Of a DNA stretch of 64,000 bases, positions 1-8,701 are shown piece after piece. A program made the translations under genes and the position numbers. Within the stretch, counting starts at the first letter, position 1. Each line of letters begins with the position of its first letter. This stretch comes from Thermoleophilales bacterium (GTDB lineage: Bacteria; Actinomycetota; Thermoleophilia; Solirubrobacterales; 70-9), in contig JACJWZ010000001.1 in NCBI GenBank assembly GCA_020636895.1, positions 744,001 to 808,000 of the forward strand, in the 5' to 3' direction. Below the pieces are notes generated by a model. It saw only the letters and a program-made list of their open reading frames with translations. It searched no databases and had not been told where the DNA came from.

Positions 1-95
1 AGCCGATAGATTGAGACCGGGAGCAGGGACGCTCCGGAGTGCGGGCCTCGGGTGGACGAGGCGCGTTTGGGATCGGGGCTCTCAGGGGTAGCAGC

Positions 96-1202
96 ATGTC
101 GAACGAGAAGAGCCGCACAAGATCCGTCGCTGCGGTGTCGCCGTTGCCGATCGGAGCGGCCGACGAGACGGCCAGGGACGACCTCATGCAGCGGCGCGAG
201 CAGACGCGACAGCAGTACGTGCTCGCGGCGATCCTCTTCGTCGGCGGCGGCGTCGGCGCGGTCTTGCCCGACGCGCTGCACGAGCCCGCCCACCCGCCGA
301 CGATCTACCTGCTGCCGCTGCTCGCGATCGTCTCGGGCGCGGTCACGTTCGCGCTCGCGCCACGGCTCCCACGCAGCGCTCTGCACGTGGTCGCGGTCGT
401 GGCCGCGCTCGAGGTCGCGCTCACGGCCGGCCTCGCCGATCAGATCTTCGCCGTCTACTTCACCTTCATCGCGATCTTCGCGGCCTACGTGCTCGAAAGC
501 AGGAGGGCGATCGCGGCCCACGTCGGCTTCGTCTGCCTGCTCGCGTTCGTACCGCTGCTCTACGCGCCCGACGACGCGCGCGAGAACCTCATCCAGGCGC
601 TCGTCCTCGTGCCCACCTTCGTGCTCGCCGGCGGCGCCGTCGCCTTCCTCCGCGAGCGTCTCGCGGCGAGTGAGTCCCGCTACCGGCAGCTCTCCGAGGT
701 CGACCCGCTCACCGGGGTGGGCAACTACCGCATGCTGAGCCTGCGCGTTCCGCGGGAGCTCCGCCGCCACCGTCGCCACGGGCGCCCGCTGACCCTGCTC
801 GTGATCGACCTCGACGACTTCAAGCGGATCAACGACAGCTATGGGCACCAGCGGGGGGACGCGGTCCTGCAGGAGGTCGCCGCCGCGCTTCTCGACAGCG
901 TTCGCGGCGACGACATCGTCGTCCGTCAAGGCGGGGACGAGTTCGCCGTCGTGGCGCCCGAGACCGACGAGAGCGAGGCGCACGACCTCGCCCGCCGCCT
1001 CGGTGAGGCGATCGCCTCCGTCGCTCCGGATGGAAGCGGGATCGGCGCCTCGATCGGAGCGGCCTACTTCCCTGCCGACGCGGAGACGCTCGAGGGGCTG
1101 CTGGCCGCCGCCGACGCCCGCCTGCGCGGGGCGAAGGGGGAGAAGACGGTCAGCTACGACCGCGATCACGGCTCACGGCGCGCTCACGAACCGCTCGGCT
1201 GA
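96..1202 (+). CDS. Membrane-anchored diguanylate cyclase (GGDEF domain)
   Basis: Probably makes cyclic di-GMP from two GTP at the inner face of the membrane. The N-terminal ~200 residues contain about five to six hydrophobic helices and no recognisable sensor fold. A complete GGDEF domain follows, with the GGDEF signature at residues ~279-283. An RxxD motif (RGDD) lies exactly five residues before it, the position of the product-inhibition I-site, so the enzyme is predicted to be active and feedback controlled. An upstream in-frame start at 39 exists, but ATG 96 sits behind an AGGGG-like ribosome site and leads straight into the first helix, so it is preferred. No EAL domain is fused. It is convergent with the DUF2207 gene on the other strand. 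Confidence 0.9.
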   Translation: MSNEKSRTRSVAAVSPLPIGAADETARDDLMQRREQTRQQYVLAAILFVGGGVGAVLPDALHEPAHPPTIYLLPLLAIVSGAVTFALAPRLPRSALHVVAVVAALEVALTAGLADQIFAVYFTFIAIFAAYVLESRRAIAAHVGFVCLLAFVPLLYAPDDARENLIQALVLVPTFVLAGGAVAFLRERLAASESRYRQLSEVDPLTGVGNYRMLSLRVPRELRRHRRHGRPLTLLVIDLDDFKRINDSYGHQRGDAVLQEVAAALLDSVRGDDIVVRQGGDEFAVVAPETDESEAHDLARRLGEAIASVAPDGSGIGASIGAAYFPADAETLEGLLAAADARLRGAKGEKTVSYDRDHGSRRAHEPLG

Positions 1203-1273
1203 ATCATCGATCCGCTCAGCGGGGCGGCTCGGTCGCCACCGACGTCCCGCGAGCCTGAGACGGGCCCCGCCGA

Positions 1274-3154
1274 CTACCAGGCCCCGCCGCCCCCGCCGCC
1301 GCTGAACCCGCCGCCTCCGCCGCCGCTGAACCCGCCGCCTCCGCTCGAGGAGGATTGCGGTGCGACCTGAGAGGAGAAGCCGGAGCCGAAGCTGTTGAAG
1401 CTGCCACCGAAGCTGCCGCTGTGGAAGGCGTAGGCGGTCCAAGGCACGTCCGACGCGGCCGCCTCGGTCACCGGGGGCGGGATCCGGCCGGACTTCGCGA
1501 TCCGCTCCGCCGTGCCGAAGGCGACCGCGTAGACGAGGATCCGGCGCCACAGCTCCAGCGTCGCGGGCGGATCGTCGTGGAGCCGCGGGAAGTCCTTCGT
1601 CCAACGCTCGAACGACTGCCACTGGGCGCTGCGCCGGCGCGGCTCGGCCGCCAGTCGCTTCAGCCACACCTTCGGGACTGAGAGCAGGAAGCCGACGGTG
1701 AGGATCATCGCCGCGACCGGGACCGGCACCCGCTGTGTCCGTGTCCACGCGGCGACGATCACGCCGACGAAGAGGAGGGCGACGATCGCCGTCAGGAGCT
1801 CGCGCCATCCGGTCATGTCGCGGTCCCAGCTCACGTGGGTGTGCTCCGCCTCGTCGAGCTGGTTGTTCATGGTCTCCCAGCGAGCGCGCCACACGCTCGA
1901 GTGTCGCGGGACCTCGTCCTTCATCTTGCCGATGGCGACCCAGTTGGAGCCGAGGAGGTTGTCGAAGAAGTCCATCACCGTCACCTCGTAAGGCTGGAGC
2001 TGGGTCGCGTCGGGGCGCTCCTCGCACTTGTGCACCTCGAGGTCGAGGTCGCTCCCCGGGGCCGCCTTCGCCTCGTAGAAGCCCCGGTCGACGAGGTCCA
2101 TCAGGGTCGCGAGGACGAGCCGATCGGAGTAGGTGCCCTCGCGTGCGAGCTGGTAGCCGAGCGCCGGCGGGATGTCCTCGGGGGGCTCCGGCAGGTACTC
2201 CGGGACGTCGGTGGGGCGCTCCCGGGCCAGGGCCGTCAGCAGCGCCATACAGGCGAGCGCGAAGAGGCCGAGCAGAATCGAGACGAGCAGGACGTTGTCG
2301 CTGATCCAGTTGCGGAGCTTGGTCGTCGCCGAGAGCTGGTCGTCCAGGCTCGCCTCCTCGGACTCGATCTCGTCGAGGCCGTCCCCGCGGTCGACTTCGG
2401 CGCCCGTGGTCGAGCTGATCGCATCGCGGGGGAAGACCGCCCGCATGCCGACGGCCTCGCCCTCGGGTACCCGCGACACCGACGCCACAGCGGCGTCCCC
2501 CTCGATCTCCGGCTCGGATCCGAGGGAGCGCGGGCGCAGCCAGGTGTGGGTCGGCGCAACGCCGCTCGCGGAGGAGAAGGTGGCATCGAGGTCGTTGAGC
2601 CAGAAGTCCCATTGGTCACCCCAGATCGACCAGGTGACGTCGACGACGTCGTCGCGGACGTTGGTCGCCCCGGTCACCCGGTAGACGAGATCGAACGTCT
2701 TGTGCTCGCTCTCGGCGCTGTAGTGCCAGACGACGCGCACGTAGTGGCGATCGCGTGACGCGTCGCCCGCGCCGTCGAAGTCCGAGGTGCCGCCGAACTC
2801 CTCGGTCCCGAACGAGCCCGGAACGTCGTAGGAGCCGAGGCCCGTGGCCGCGCCGGGCTTGTACCGCTGCCCGCCGCTGAGGACTCGCATGCCGGTGATC
2901 CGGGCGCCGCCGTTGAGCGGGATGTCGCGGTAGGCGCCGCTGAAGGAGCCCTGGAAGTCGAAGTCGAGCGACTCGTGCACCAGCAGGCTGCCGTCTCGCT
3001 GCAGTTGGACGTCGACGTCCGCGTTGTCGATCTCGTACTGCTTCTCCTGGGTCGGGATGTCCGGGATGAACGTGAACCCGGCCCACGCCGCGGCGGCGAG
3101 GATCACGACGAAGATCATGCGCCCGGTGAACCCTCCGGCGGCGAGCTTCTTCAC
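1274..3154 (-). CDS. DUF2207 family membrane protein with glycine-rich tail
   Basis: A predicted membrane protein of 626 residues, function unknown. There is an N-terminal helix at ~13-30, a ~250-residue extracytoplasmic beta-rich region starting with the QYEIDNADVDVQL/DGSLLVHE pattern typical of DUF2207, a second helix at ~285-308, and a helix pair at ~450-495. The C-terminus ends in a low-complexity run of GGGGGGFS-type repeats from about residue 580 and finishes GGAW. The start is GTG at 3154, overlapping the TGA of the upstream lemA-like gene as GTGA, so the two are translationally coupled. LemA/DUF2207 pairs are common in bacteria, and the Gly/Ser tail is a family feature often seen with TPM-type proteins. 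The family assignment is strong; any role in the envelope is inference. Confidence 0.85.
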   Translation of the reverse strand: MKKLAAGGFTGRMIFVVILAAAAWAGFTFIPDIPTQEKQYEIDNADVDVQLQRDGSLLVHESLDFDFQGSFSGAYRDIPLNGGARITGMRVLSGGQRYKPGAATGLGSYDVPGSFGTEEFGGTSDFDGAGDASRDRHYVRVVWHYSAESEHKTFDLVYRVTGATNVRDDVVDVTWSIWGDQWDFWLNDLDATFSSASGVAPTHTWLRPRSLGSEPEIEGDAAVASVSRVPEGEAVGMRAVFPRDAISSTTGAEVDRGDGLDEIESEEASLDDQLSATTKLRNWISDNVLLVSILLGLFALACMALLTALARERPTDVPEYLPEPPEDIPPALGYQLAREGTYSDRLVLATLMDLVDRGFYEAKAAPGSDLDLEVHKCEERPDATQLQPYEVTVMDFFDNLLGSNWVAIGKMKDEVPRHSSVWRARWETMNNQLDEAEHTHVSWDRDMTGWRELLTAIVALLFVGVIVAAWTRTQRVPVPVAAMILTVGFLLSVPKVWLKRLAAEPRRRSAQWQSFERWTKDFPRLHDDPPATLELWRRILVYAVAFGTAERIAKSGRIPPPVTEAAASDVPWTAYAFHSGSFGGSFNSFGSGFSSQVAPQSSSSGGGGFSGGGGGGFSGGGGGGAW

Positions 3155-3732
3155 GACTTGCTCCCGGCCGATGATGGGATCTCGACCGCCGGTGCCACGG
3201 CGGCCTCGGAGCCGGCGCTGAAGAACTCCCGAGTCGTGAATCCGAAGGCCGAGGCGACGAGCGACTGCGGGAAGATCGAGACGGCGGTGTTCAGCGTCTG
3301 GACCGTGTCGTTGTAGACCCGGCGGGTGATCGAAATCCGCTCCTCGACGGAGGCGAGCTCCTTTTGGAGCTGCATGAAGTTGTCGCTCGCCTTCAGCTCG
3401 GGGTAGGCCTCGGCGAGGACGATCAGGTTGCCGATGCCGAGCGCCAGCGCACCCTCGAGCGGGGCCTGCGTCGCCGGCCCGGCGCCGACGGCGTGCGTGG
3501 CGGCGCCGCGGGCCTCCGCGGTGCGGACGAGGACCGAGCTCTCATGACCCGCGTAGCCGGCGACCGTCTCGACGAGGGTCGGGACGAGGTCGTGGCGGAG
3601 CTTCAGCGCGACCTCGATCTGGGCCCAGGAGTTGTCGACCGCGAGCCGCATCCGGATGAGCCGGTTGTAGGTGACGAGCACGAACAGCGCGACCGCCGCG
3701 ACGACGACGATCGCGACGACTGCCCAGGTCAC
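3151..3732 (-). CDS. LemA family protein
   Basis: A 193-residue LemA-family protein: one N-terminal membrane helix (residues ~3-21), then a helical bundle with the conserved NSWAQIEVALKLRHDLVPTL stretch and a YNDTVQ/FP segment near the end (VYNDTVQTLNTAVSIFP). GTG 3732 is chosen because it lies seven bases after an AGGGG ribosome site and gives the canonical short N-terminus; the longer open frame upstream is non-homologous and overlaps the divergent SDR gene. It overlaps the DUF2207 gene downstream by GTGA. The molecular function of LemA is unsettled; the pairing suggests a shared membrane complex. Confidence 0.9.
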   Translation of the reverse strand: MTWAVVAIVVVAAVALFVLVTYNRLIRMRLAVDNSWAQIEVALKLRHDLVPTLVETVAGYAGHESSVLVRTAEARGAATHAVGAGPATQAPLEGALALGIGNLIVLAEAYPELKASDNFMQLQKELASVEERISITRRVYNDTVQTLNTAVSIFPQSLVASAFGFTTREFFSAGSEAAVAPAVEIPSSAGSKS

Positions 3733-3814
3733 AGAGCACCCCTCATCTGCCGGAAACCTACTCGCCTTGCGACGGTCAAGCCCTCCATGCGCCCGCGCCA
3801 ATAGGCTGCGCGCC

Positions 3815-4561
3815 GTGAGCGAGCTCGAGGGCAAGGTCGTGCTGATCACCGGCGGCGCCGGTGGACTCGGTTCCGCCGCCGCGCGGGCGGTGGCCGCCCG
3901 CGGCGCCCGCGTGATGGTCTCCGACGTCGACGCCGAGGGCGGCGCCGCCGTGGCGGAGGAGGTCGGCGGCGAGTTCCTGCGCTGCGATGTGAGCAGCCTC
4001 GAGGAGAACCGCGCGATGTTCGACGCGACCGTCGAGACGTTCGGCGGCCTCGACCACATCTACCTCAACGCCGGCGTCGCCAGCGGGATCGGGCTCGGCG
4101 ACGACTTCGACGTCGACACGTACCGGCGTGTCATGGGGATCAACCTCGACGGCGTCGTCTTCGGCGCCCACGAGGCGATCCGGGTCCTGCGTGAGCAGGG
4201 GGGTGGATCCGTCGTCGCGACCGCGTCGCTCGCCGGGCTCACCGCAGTCCCCTACGACCCCCTCTACGCGGCGAACAAGCACGCCGTCGTCGGCCTGGCC
4301 CGCTCCCTCGGACCGGGTCTCGTCAACGAGGGGATCCGCTTCAACGCGATCTGCCCGGGCTTCGCTGAGTCGGGGATCATCGCCCCGATCCGCGACGCCC
4401 TGATCAACAGCGGCTTCACGATCATCCCCGCCGAGAAGGTCGCGGCCGGCGTCGTGGCGCTCTTCGAGGGCGAGGCGAGCGGTGAGTGCTGGTTCGTCCA
4501 GCCCGGCTGGGATCCGCAGAGCTTCCAGTTCCGGAACATCCCGGGACCGCGCGCCGACTGA
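3815..4561 (+). CDS. Short-chain dehydrogenase/reductase (SDR)
   Basis: A classical SDR of 248 residues that oxidises or reduces a carbonyl/hydroxyl substrate with NAD(P). It has the TGGAGGLG cofactor motif at residues 12-19, an acidic residue at the end of beta-2 (VSDVDAE) that favours NAD, the LNAG motif, and the catalytic triad Ser138, Tyr151 and Lys155 (YAANK). The start is GTG 3815: it gives the usual ELEGKVVLITGG N-terminus, while the open frame upstream runs into the divergent lemA promoter. The substrate cannot be read from the sequence. The gene is followed 37 bp later by an SGNH esterase on the same strand. Confidence 0.9.
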   Translation: MSELEGKVVLITGGAGGLGSAAARAVAARGARVMVSDVDAEGGAAVAEEVGGEFLRCDVSSLEENRAMFDATVETFGGLDHIYLNAGVASGIGLGDDFDVDTYRRVMGINLDGVVFGAHEAIRVLREQGGGSVVATASLAGLTAVPYDPLYAANKHAVVGLARSLGPGLVNEGIRFNAICPGFAESGIIAPIRDALINSGFTIIPAEKVAAGVVALFEGEASGECWFVQPGWDPQSFQFRNIPGPRAD

Positions 4562-4598
4562 CCGCCTCCTTCCGCGCTCGGGATGGGATGATCAGGGG

Positions 4599-5357
4599 GT
4601 GAGCTTCGAGCGCTACGTGGCCCTCGGCGACTCGACGACGGAGGGGCTCGAGGATCCGTATCCGGACGGCAGCTACCGCGGCTGGGCGGACCGCCTCGCC
4701 CGGCATCTCGCGGCCCAGAACCCGGACCTGACCTACGCCAACCTCGCGATTCGCGGGCGCAAGCTGCCGCAGATCCGCGCCGAGCAGCTCGAGCCCGCAC
4801 TCGCGCTCGAGCCCGACCTCGCCACGATTCTCGGCGGCTTCAACGACATCATCCGGCCCTCGGTCGATCTGGCGGCGATCGGCGCCGACTTCGACGCCCT
4901 CGTCGCCGGCCTCCGAGGCGCGGGCGCAACGGTGCTGGTCATGACCTACCCCGACCCGACCGCCGTGATCTCGCTCGCCGCCGGACGGATCAGGGAGCGG
5001 GTCATCGCCTTCAACGAGACGATCCGCGGCGTCGCCACCGAGCACGGCGCCGTGCTCGTCGACCTCGACCGGCAGGGGGTCACCAACCCGCTCTACTGGT
5101 CGGCCGACCGACTGCACGCGAACCCGCTCGGGCACGAGCGCATGGCCGCCGCCGCGGCGAGCGCGCTCGGCGCCGACCCCGGCGAGGGCTGGGACGAGGT
5201 CCTGCCCATGCCGGCCCAGGCCTCGCGGCCGGTGCGGTTCGCCCGTGACGCCGCCTGGGCCGGGCGGCACCTGACGCCATGGGTGGTGCGGCGGATCCGC
5301 GGCCGCTCCTCCGGGGACGGCCGCGACCCCAAGCGCCCCGACCTCGGCGCTCTCTAG
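4599..5357 (+). CDS. SGNH/GDSL-family esterase or lipase
   Basis: A 252-residue SGNH hydrolase without a signal peptide, hence probably cytoplasmic. Block I is GDST with nucleophile Ser12, block III is GGFND (Asn82), and block V carries the Asp170/His173 pair in ADRLH. These are the complete residue set for an acyl-ester hydrolase. The start is GTG 4599, reading SFERYVALGDS; the upstream frame overlaps the end of the SDR gene and is not homologous. A GGGGG run just before the start may serve as the ribosome site. The last ~50 residues (after DEVLPMPAQ) are basic and not part of the fold. The substrate is unknown; the SDR upstream may be cotranscribed. Confidence 0.87.
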   Translation: MSFERYVALGDSTTEGLEDPYPDGSYRGWADRLARHLAAQNPDLTYANLAIRGRKLPQIRAEQLEPALALEPDLATILGGFNDIIRPSVDLAAIGADFDALVAGLRGAGATVLVMTYPDPTAVISLAAGRIRERVIAFNETIRGVATEHGAVLVDLDRQGVTNPLYWSADRLHANPLGHERMAAAAASALGADPGEGWDEVLPMPAQASRPVRFARDAAWAGRHLTPWVVRRIRGRSSGDGRDPKRPDLGAL

Positions 5358-5748
5358 GCGGCGGCCCCAGGCGCGGTCGCCGCCACCGCTGCTCTGCAGC
5401 TGCTTCGCGCCGGGGCCGTTCCCCCGCGGCCACTCCGCGCTCAGCGTTCGCGACCCATCGGCGGACCTGTCACCGAGAAACAGGGAAGAAGTCCACTTCC
5501 GGGTGACACGTCCGGCGCCGGGGCGATCTCCGCCGGATGCGGGAGAAGCCATCCCCGGCACGCCCGATGGGCGCCGAAAGGGGAGCAAGGGCCGGGGTCG
5601 TCGCACGCGAGGGCCCCAGGGGGGCGCTCCGACTCTCCCTCGCTGTCTCGCCCTTGGGCGCGGGACGCGCGAACCACGCCGTGCGTGTCACACCCCCAGC
5701 GCCGGCCGGGGAGTCGAGCCCCCGGCGATGCCCGTGGTCAGCTCCGGT
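5358..5748. other. 391-bp convergent intergenic region
   Basis: Lies between the SGNH gene (plus) and the cupin gene (minus). No open frame here has a ribosome site or recognisable protein; the short frames are typical high-GC noise. It holds one copy of the 51-nt dispersed palindrome (5463-5513) and, near 5701-5727, an imperfect GC hairpin (CCGGGG with CCCCCGG around AGTCGAG) that could serve as a bidirectional terminator. Confidence 0.6.
5463..5513. repeat. Dispersed 51-nt palindromic repeat, family A, copy 1
   Basis: Terminal 12-nt inverted arms GGACCTGTCACC and GGTGACACGTCC (one mismatch) flank a 27-nt purine-rich spacer. A second copy of the same length and orientation lies at 59732-59782; the two differ at only 7 of 51 positions. 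It sits in non-coding DNA between convergent genes. Size and structure resemble REP-type or MITE-like elements, but no transposase is present in the window. Confidence 0.85.
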
Positions 5749-6144
5749 TCAGTCCGTCCACCAGTTGGGGACGATCTCGCCGTCGCCCTCGTGGCGCTCC
5801 CCGAAGGCGAGGAACTCCATCCCGTCGTCGCCGCCCTCGAAGGCGCGAGTGACCCCTGGGGAGACGCGGATCGCGTCGAGGTTCGTGAGCTCGACCACGT
5901 CGTCGTCGAGCTTCACCCTGCCCGAGCCCGCGATGACGACGTAGATCTCCTCGGCGTCGTCGTGCTTGTGGCCGAACCCCTGCCTCGCGTTCGGCTTCAG
6001 CCTGTGATGGCTGAACCCCGTCTGCTCGGCGTCTAGGTCCCCGGTGGCGAATCGCACCTCGCCGATCTCCGAGAAGCCGTGCTTGGCGGCGATGTCGTCA
6101 ACCGCGTCGAGGTTCTTGTGCGTGTACTCGCTGCTGTCGCTCAT
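5749..6144 (-). CDS. Cupin-domain protein
   Basis: A 131-residue single-domain cupin. Motif 1 is seen as GHKHDDAEEIYVVIAGSG (two His plus Glu, the usual metal ligands) and motif 2 around SPGVTRAFEGG; the C-terminus ends PNWWTD. Motif 2 lacks the usual histidine (Thr-Arg instead), so the metal site may have only three ligands. Cupins of this size can be dioxygenases, isomerases or simple binding proteins, so no substrate is assigned. The start is ATG 6144; the gene diverges from the DUF6351-like gene over a ~108-bp spacer. Confidence 0.85.
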   Translation of the reverse strand: MSDSSEYTHKNLDAVDDIAAKHGFSEIGEVRFATGDLDAEQTGFSHHRLKPNARQGFGHKHDDAEEIYVVIAGSGRVKLDDDVVELTNLDAIRVSPGVTRAFEGGDDGMEFLAFGERHEGDGEIVPNWWTD

Positions 6145-6252
6145 GGTGTGAGCCTACGGGGTGGCGGCGCGACCGCCGAACCTTTCATCCGATCCGGGGG
6201 TTATGCACCCGGGACGCGAAGTGCAGCCGACGATCCGGGAGGACGCCCGCAG

Positions 6253-8646
6253 ATGAGCACGAGAAGGACGATCGCCGCGGTGGCGCTGCTCGCTCTGCTG
6301 ACCCTCTCCGCGCCGGCCCATGCGGCCTCGGGGAAGCTGAGGATCGAGACGCTCTCCAGCGCCCCCGATCTCGTCACCGGCGAGGACGCGCTCGTCGCGG
6401 TCACGGTCCCGCCGAAGACGAAGCCGTCGAAGGTCCGCGTCCGGCTCAACGGCACCGACGTCACCGGGGAGCTCTCCGAGCGGGCAGACGGCCGCCTCGT
6501 CGGTCTCGTCGGCGGCCTCTCGCGGGGCCGGAACGAGCTCACCGCGTACGCAAAGGGACTGAAGAAGCCCGCGGGTCTGCAGCTCTACGACTCCCCCCTC
6601 AGCGGCCCGCTCTTCTCCGGGCCGCAGCAGGCTCCCTTCTTCTGCCGCACCATCGACGCCGGCCTCGGTTCCCCGACGGATGCGAACTGCTCGGCGCCGA
6701 CGCAGGTGAGGTACGTCTACCGGACGGCCGGCGGCACCTTCGAACCGCTCGCCGATCCCCAGGCGATGCCGGCCGACGGCGTGCAGACGACGACCCGCGA
6801 CGGACGCACCGTCGACTACGTCGTCAGCATCGAGTCCGGTGTGATCGACCGCTCCGTCTACCGCTGGGCGACGCTCGCGCCCGGGGGCGATGTCGGGGCC
6901 GGATGGAACCGGCGCCTCATCTACAAGTTCGGGGGAGGCTGTGGTGCGGGCTACCAGCAGGGGGTCGCGAACCCGGGGTTGGTCCTCGACGACGACGAGC
7001 TCTCGGAGGGGTACTCGATCCTCGCTGGGAGCCTGAACGTCTTCAACACCGCCTGCAACGACGTGCTCTCGGCCGAGGCGGCTTCGATGCTCAAGGAGCA
7101 CTTCATCGAGTCGGTCGGCGCCGAGCCCGTCTGGACGATCGGCGAGGGCAGCTCCGGCGGGTCCGTCCAGGCCCAGTTGATCGGCCAGAACTACCCCGGC
7201 CTGCTCGACGGGCTGCTTCCCTCTGCCAGCTTCCCCGACGGATCCGCTCCCGACTACCCCGACTGCCGCCTGCTCAACGCCTACTACTCGACGGCGGCCG
7301 GATCCGCCCTCAGCAACGCTCAGCGGGTGGCTATCAGCGGCCTCAGCAACCCGAACGGCTGCCTCGCGCTCGGGCAGGGAGCCGACGTCGTCGACGCGAC
7401 CGAGGGATGCGACGAGACGGTCGTGCCGCCCGCTCAGATCTTCGACGCGGCGACGAACCCGACCGGGATCCGCTGCACCGTCTGGGACAGCATGGTGGCC
7501 GTCTACGGCCGCGATCCGGCCACCGGGTACGCGCGGCGCACGCTCGACAACGTCGGCGTCCAGTACGGGCTCGTCGCCCTTCAGGATGGGGAGATCACGC
7601 TGAACGAGTTCCTCGACCTCAACGAGGGGATCGGCGGCTACGACGACAACGGCGCGATCCGGGCCGCGCGCAGCGTTGGTGACCCGGATGCGATCGCGGC
7701 CGCCTTCCGGACCGGTCGCGTCAACCAGGGGCTCGGCGGCTACCGCCAAGTACCGGTGGTGGACGCTCGCACCTACGTGGACGACGACGTCAACGTCCAC
7801 CAGTACGTCAACACCTACAAGATGCGCGCCCGGCTCGACAGCGCCGGCGGCCATGGCAACCAGGTCATGTTCCGGGCCAAGGGCGGCCAGAACACCGCGC
7901 CGATGTACGCCGCCGCCCTCGACCTGATGGGACGCTGGCTCGACGCGATCGCGGCCGACGACTCCGACGCCCCGGCGGCCGACAAGGTGCTGGCGGACAA
8001 GCCGGCCGACGCCGTGGACGCGTGTTGGACCGACGGCGGCCAGCGCACCGACGCGCCGGCGCAGATCGGTGCCTCGAACATCTGCGAGCAGACGTACCCG
8101 CCGCACAGCCTCCCGGCCAACGAGGCCGGCAAGCCGCTGGACTCGATCGCCCTCAAGTGCGCGCTGAAGCCGCTCGACTACAGCGACTACGGCTCCCCAT
8201 CCCCGGGCCAGCAGGCGCGCCTCGCCGCGATCTTCTCCGGCGGCGTCTGCGACTGGTCCAAGCCGGGCCCGGGCCAGCAAACCATCGACGGGACCTGGCA
8301 GGAGTTCGGCCCCGATCGCCCGACGACGAAGAGCAAGCCCAAGCTCGGGCTGGAGGTCAAGCGCAAGGGTTCCGGGAAGAAGGCGAAGGTCGCGATGAGC
8401 TCGAAGCTGCGCCCATGTCCCGCCGTCGGCTTCCAGCGGGTCGTCTTCGAGCAGCGCCGCAAGAAGGGGTGGCGCAAGATCGGCTCGGGAGTCACCTCGG
8501 GAAAGCGGTGCAAGGCGAAGGCGACGGTGAAGGTTCGCAAGCTCGGCGGGCCCGGATCCAAGCCGGTGAAGCTTCGCGCCCGCTTCGACGCGGTGGGGGC
8601 GCTCAAGTCCGCGCATTCGAAGCGCGTGAAGGTCGAGCTGCGCTGA
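6253..8646 (+). CDS. Secreted DUF6351-like protein (putative alpha/beta hydrolase)
   Basis: A 797-residue exported protein. ATG 6253, behind GGGAGG, starts a clear Sec signal peptide (STRR..., hydrophobic core, cleavage near AHAAS). The N-terminal segment IETLSSAPDLVTGEDALV and the large middle domain match my recollection of DUF6351. The stretch GEGSSGGSVQAQLIGQNYPG contains a GxSxG nucleophile elbow like tannase/depolymerase-type hydrolases, but the rest of the triad was not identified. The C-terminal ~110 residues are very rich in Lys/Arg with two Cys and look like a separate basic beta-domain, comparable to the tail of the secreted protein at 35226-37001. The upstream in-frame start at 6079 overlaps the cupin gene and is rejected. 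Confidence 0.8.
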   Translation: MSTRRTIAAVALLALLTLSAPAHAASGKLRIETLSSAPDLVTGEDALVAVTVPPKTKPSKVRVRLNGTDVTGELSERADGRLVGLVGGLSRGRNELTAYAKGLKKPAGLQLYDSPLSGPLFSGPQQAPFFCRTIDAGLGSPTDANCSAPTQVRYVYRTAGGTFEPLADPQAMPADGVQTTTRDGRTVDYVVSIESGVIDRSVYRWATLAPGGDVGAGWNRRLIYKFGGGCGAGYQQGVANPGLVLDDDELSEGYSILAGSLNVFNTACNDVLSAEAASMLKEHFIESVGAEPVWTIGEGSSGGSVQAQLIGQNYPGLLDGLLPSASFPDGSAPDYPDCRLLNAYYSTAAGSALSNAQRVAISGLSNPNGCLALGQGADVVDATEGCDETVVPPAQIFDAATNPTGIRCTVWDSMVAVYGRDPATGYARRTLDNVGVQYGLVALQDGEITLNEFLDLNEGIGGYDDNGAIRAARSVGDPDAIAAAFRTGRVNQGLGGYRQVPVVDARTYVDDDVNVHQYVNTYKMRARLDSAGGHGNQVMFRAKGGQNTAPMYAAALDLMGRWLDAIAADDSDAPAADKVLADKPADAVDACWTDGGQRTDAPAQIGASNICEQTYPPHSLPANEAGKPLDSIALKCALKPLDYSDYGSPSPGQQARLAAIFSGGVCDWSKPGPGQQTIDGTWQEFGPDRPTTKSKPKLGLEVKRKGSGKKAKVAMSSKLRPCPAVGFQRVVFEQRRKKGWRKIGSGVTSGKRCKAKATVKVRKLGGPGSKPVKLRARFDAVGALKSAHSKRVKVELR

Positions 8647-8701
8647 GACGTCGCGAAGTGGGAGTGTTCGCCCTCCACCCCCGAGACGAGAGCGAGCCCC
8701 G

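Noticed and set aside
5701..5727. Possible tRNA T-arm (GGGGAGTCGAGCCCC)
   Set aside because: No TTC in the loop and no acceptor, D or anticodon arms around it in either orientation.
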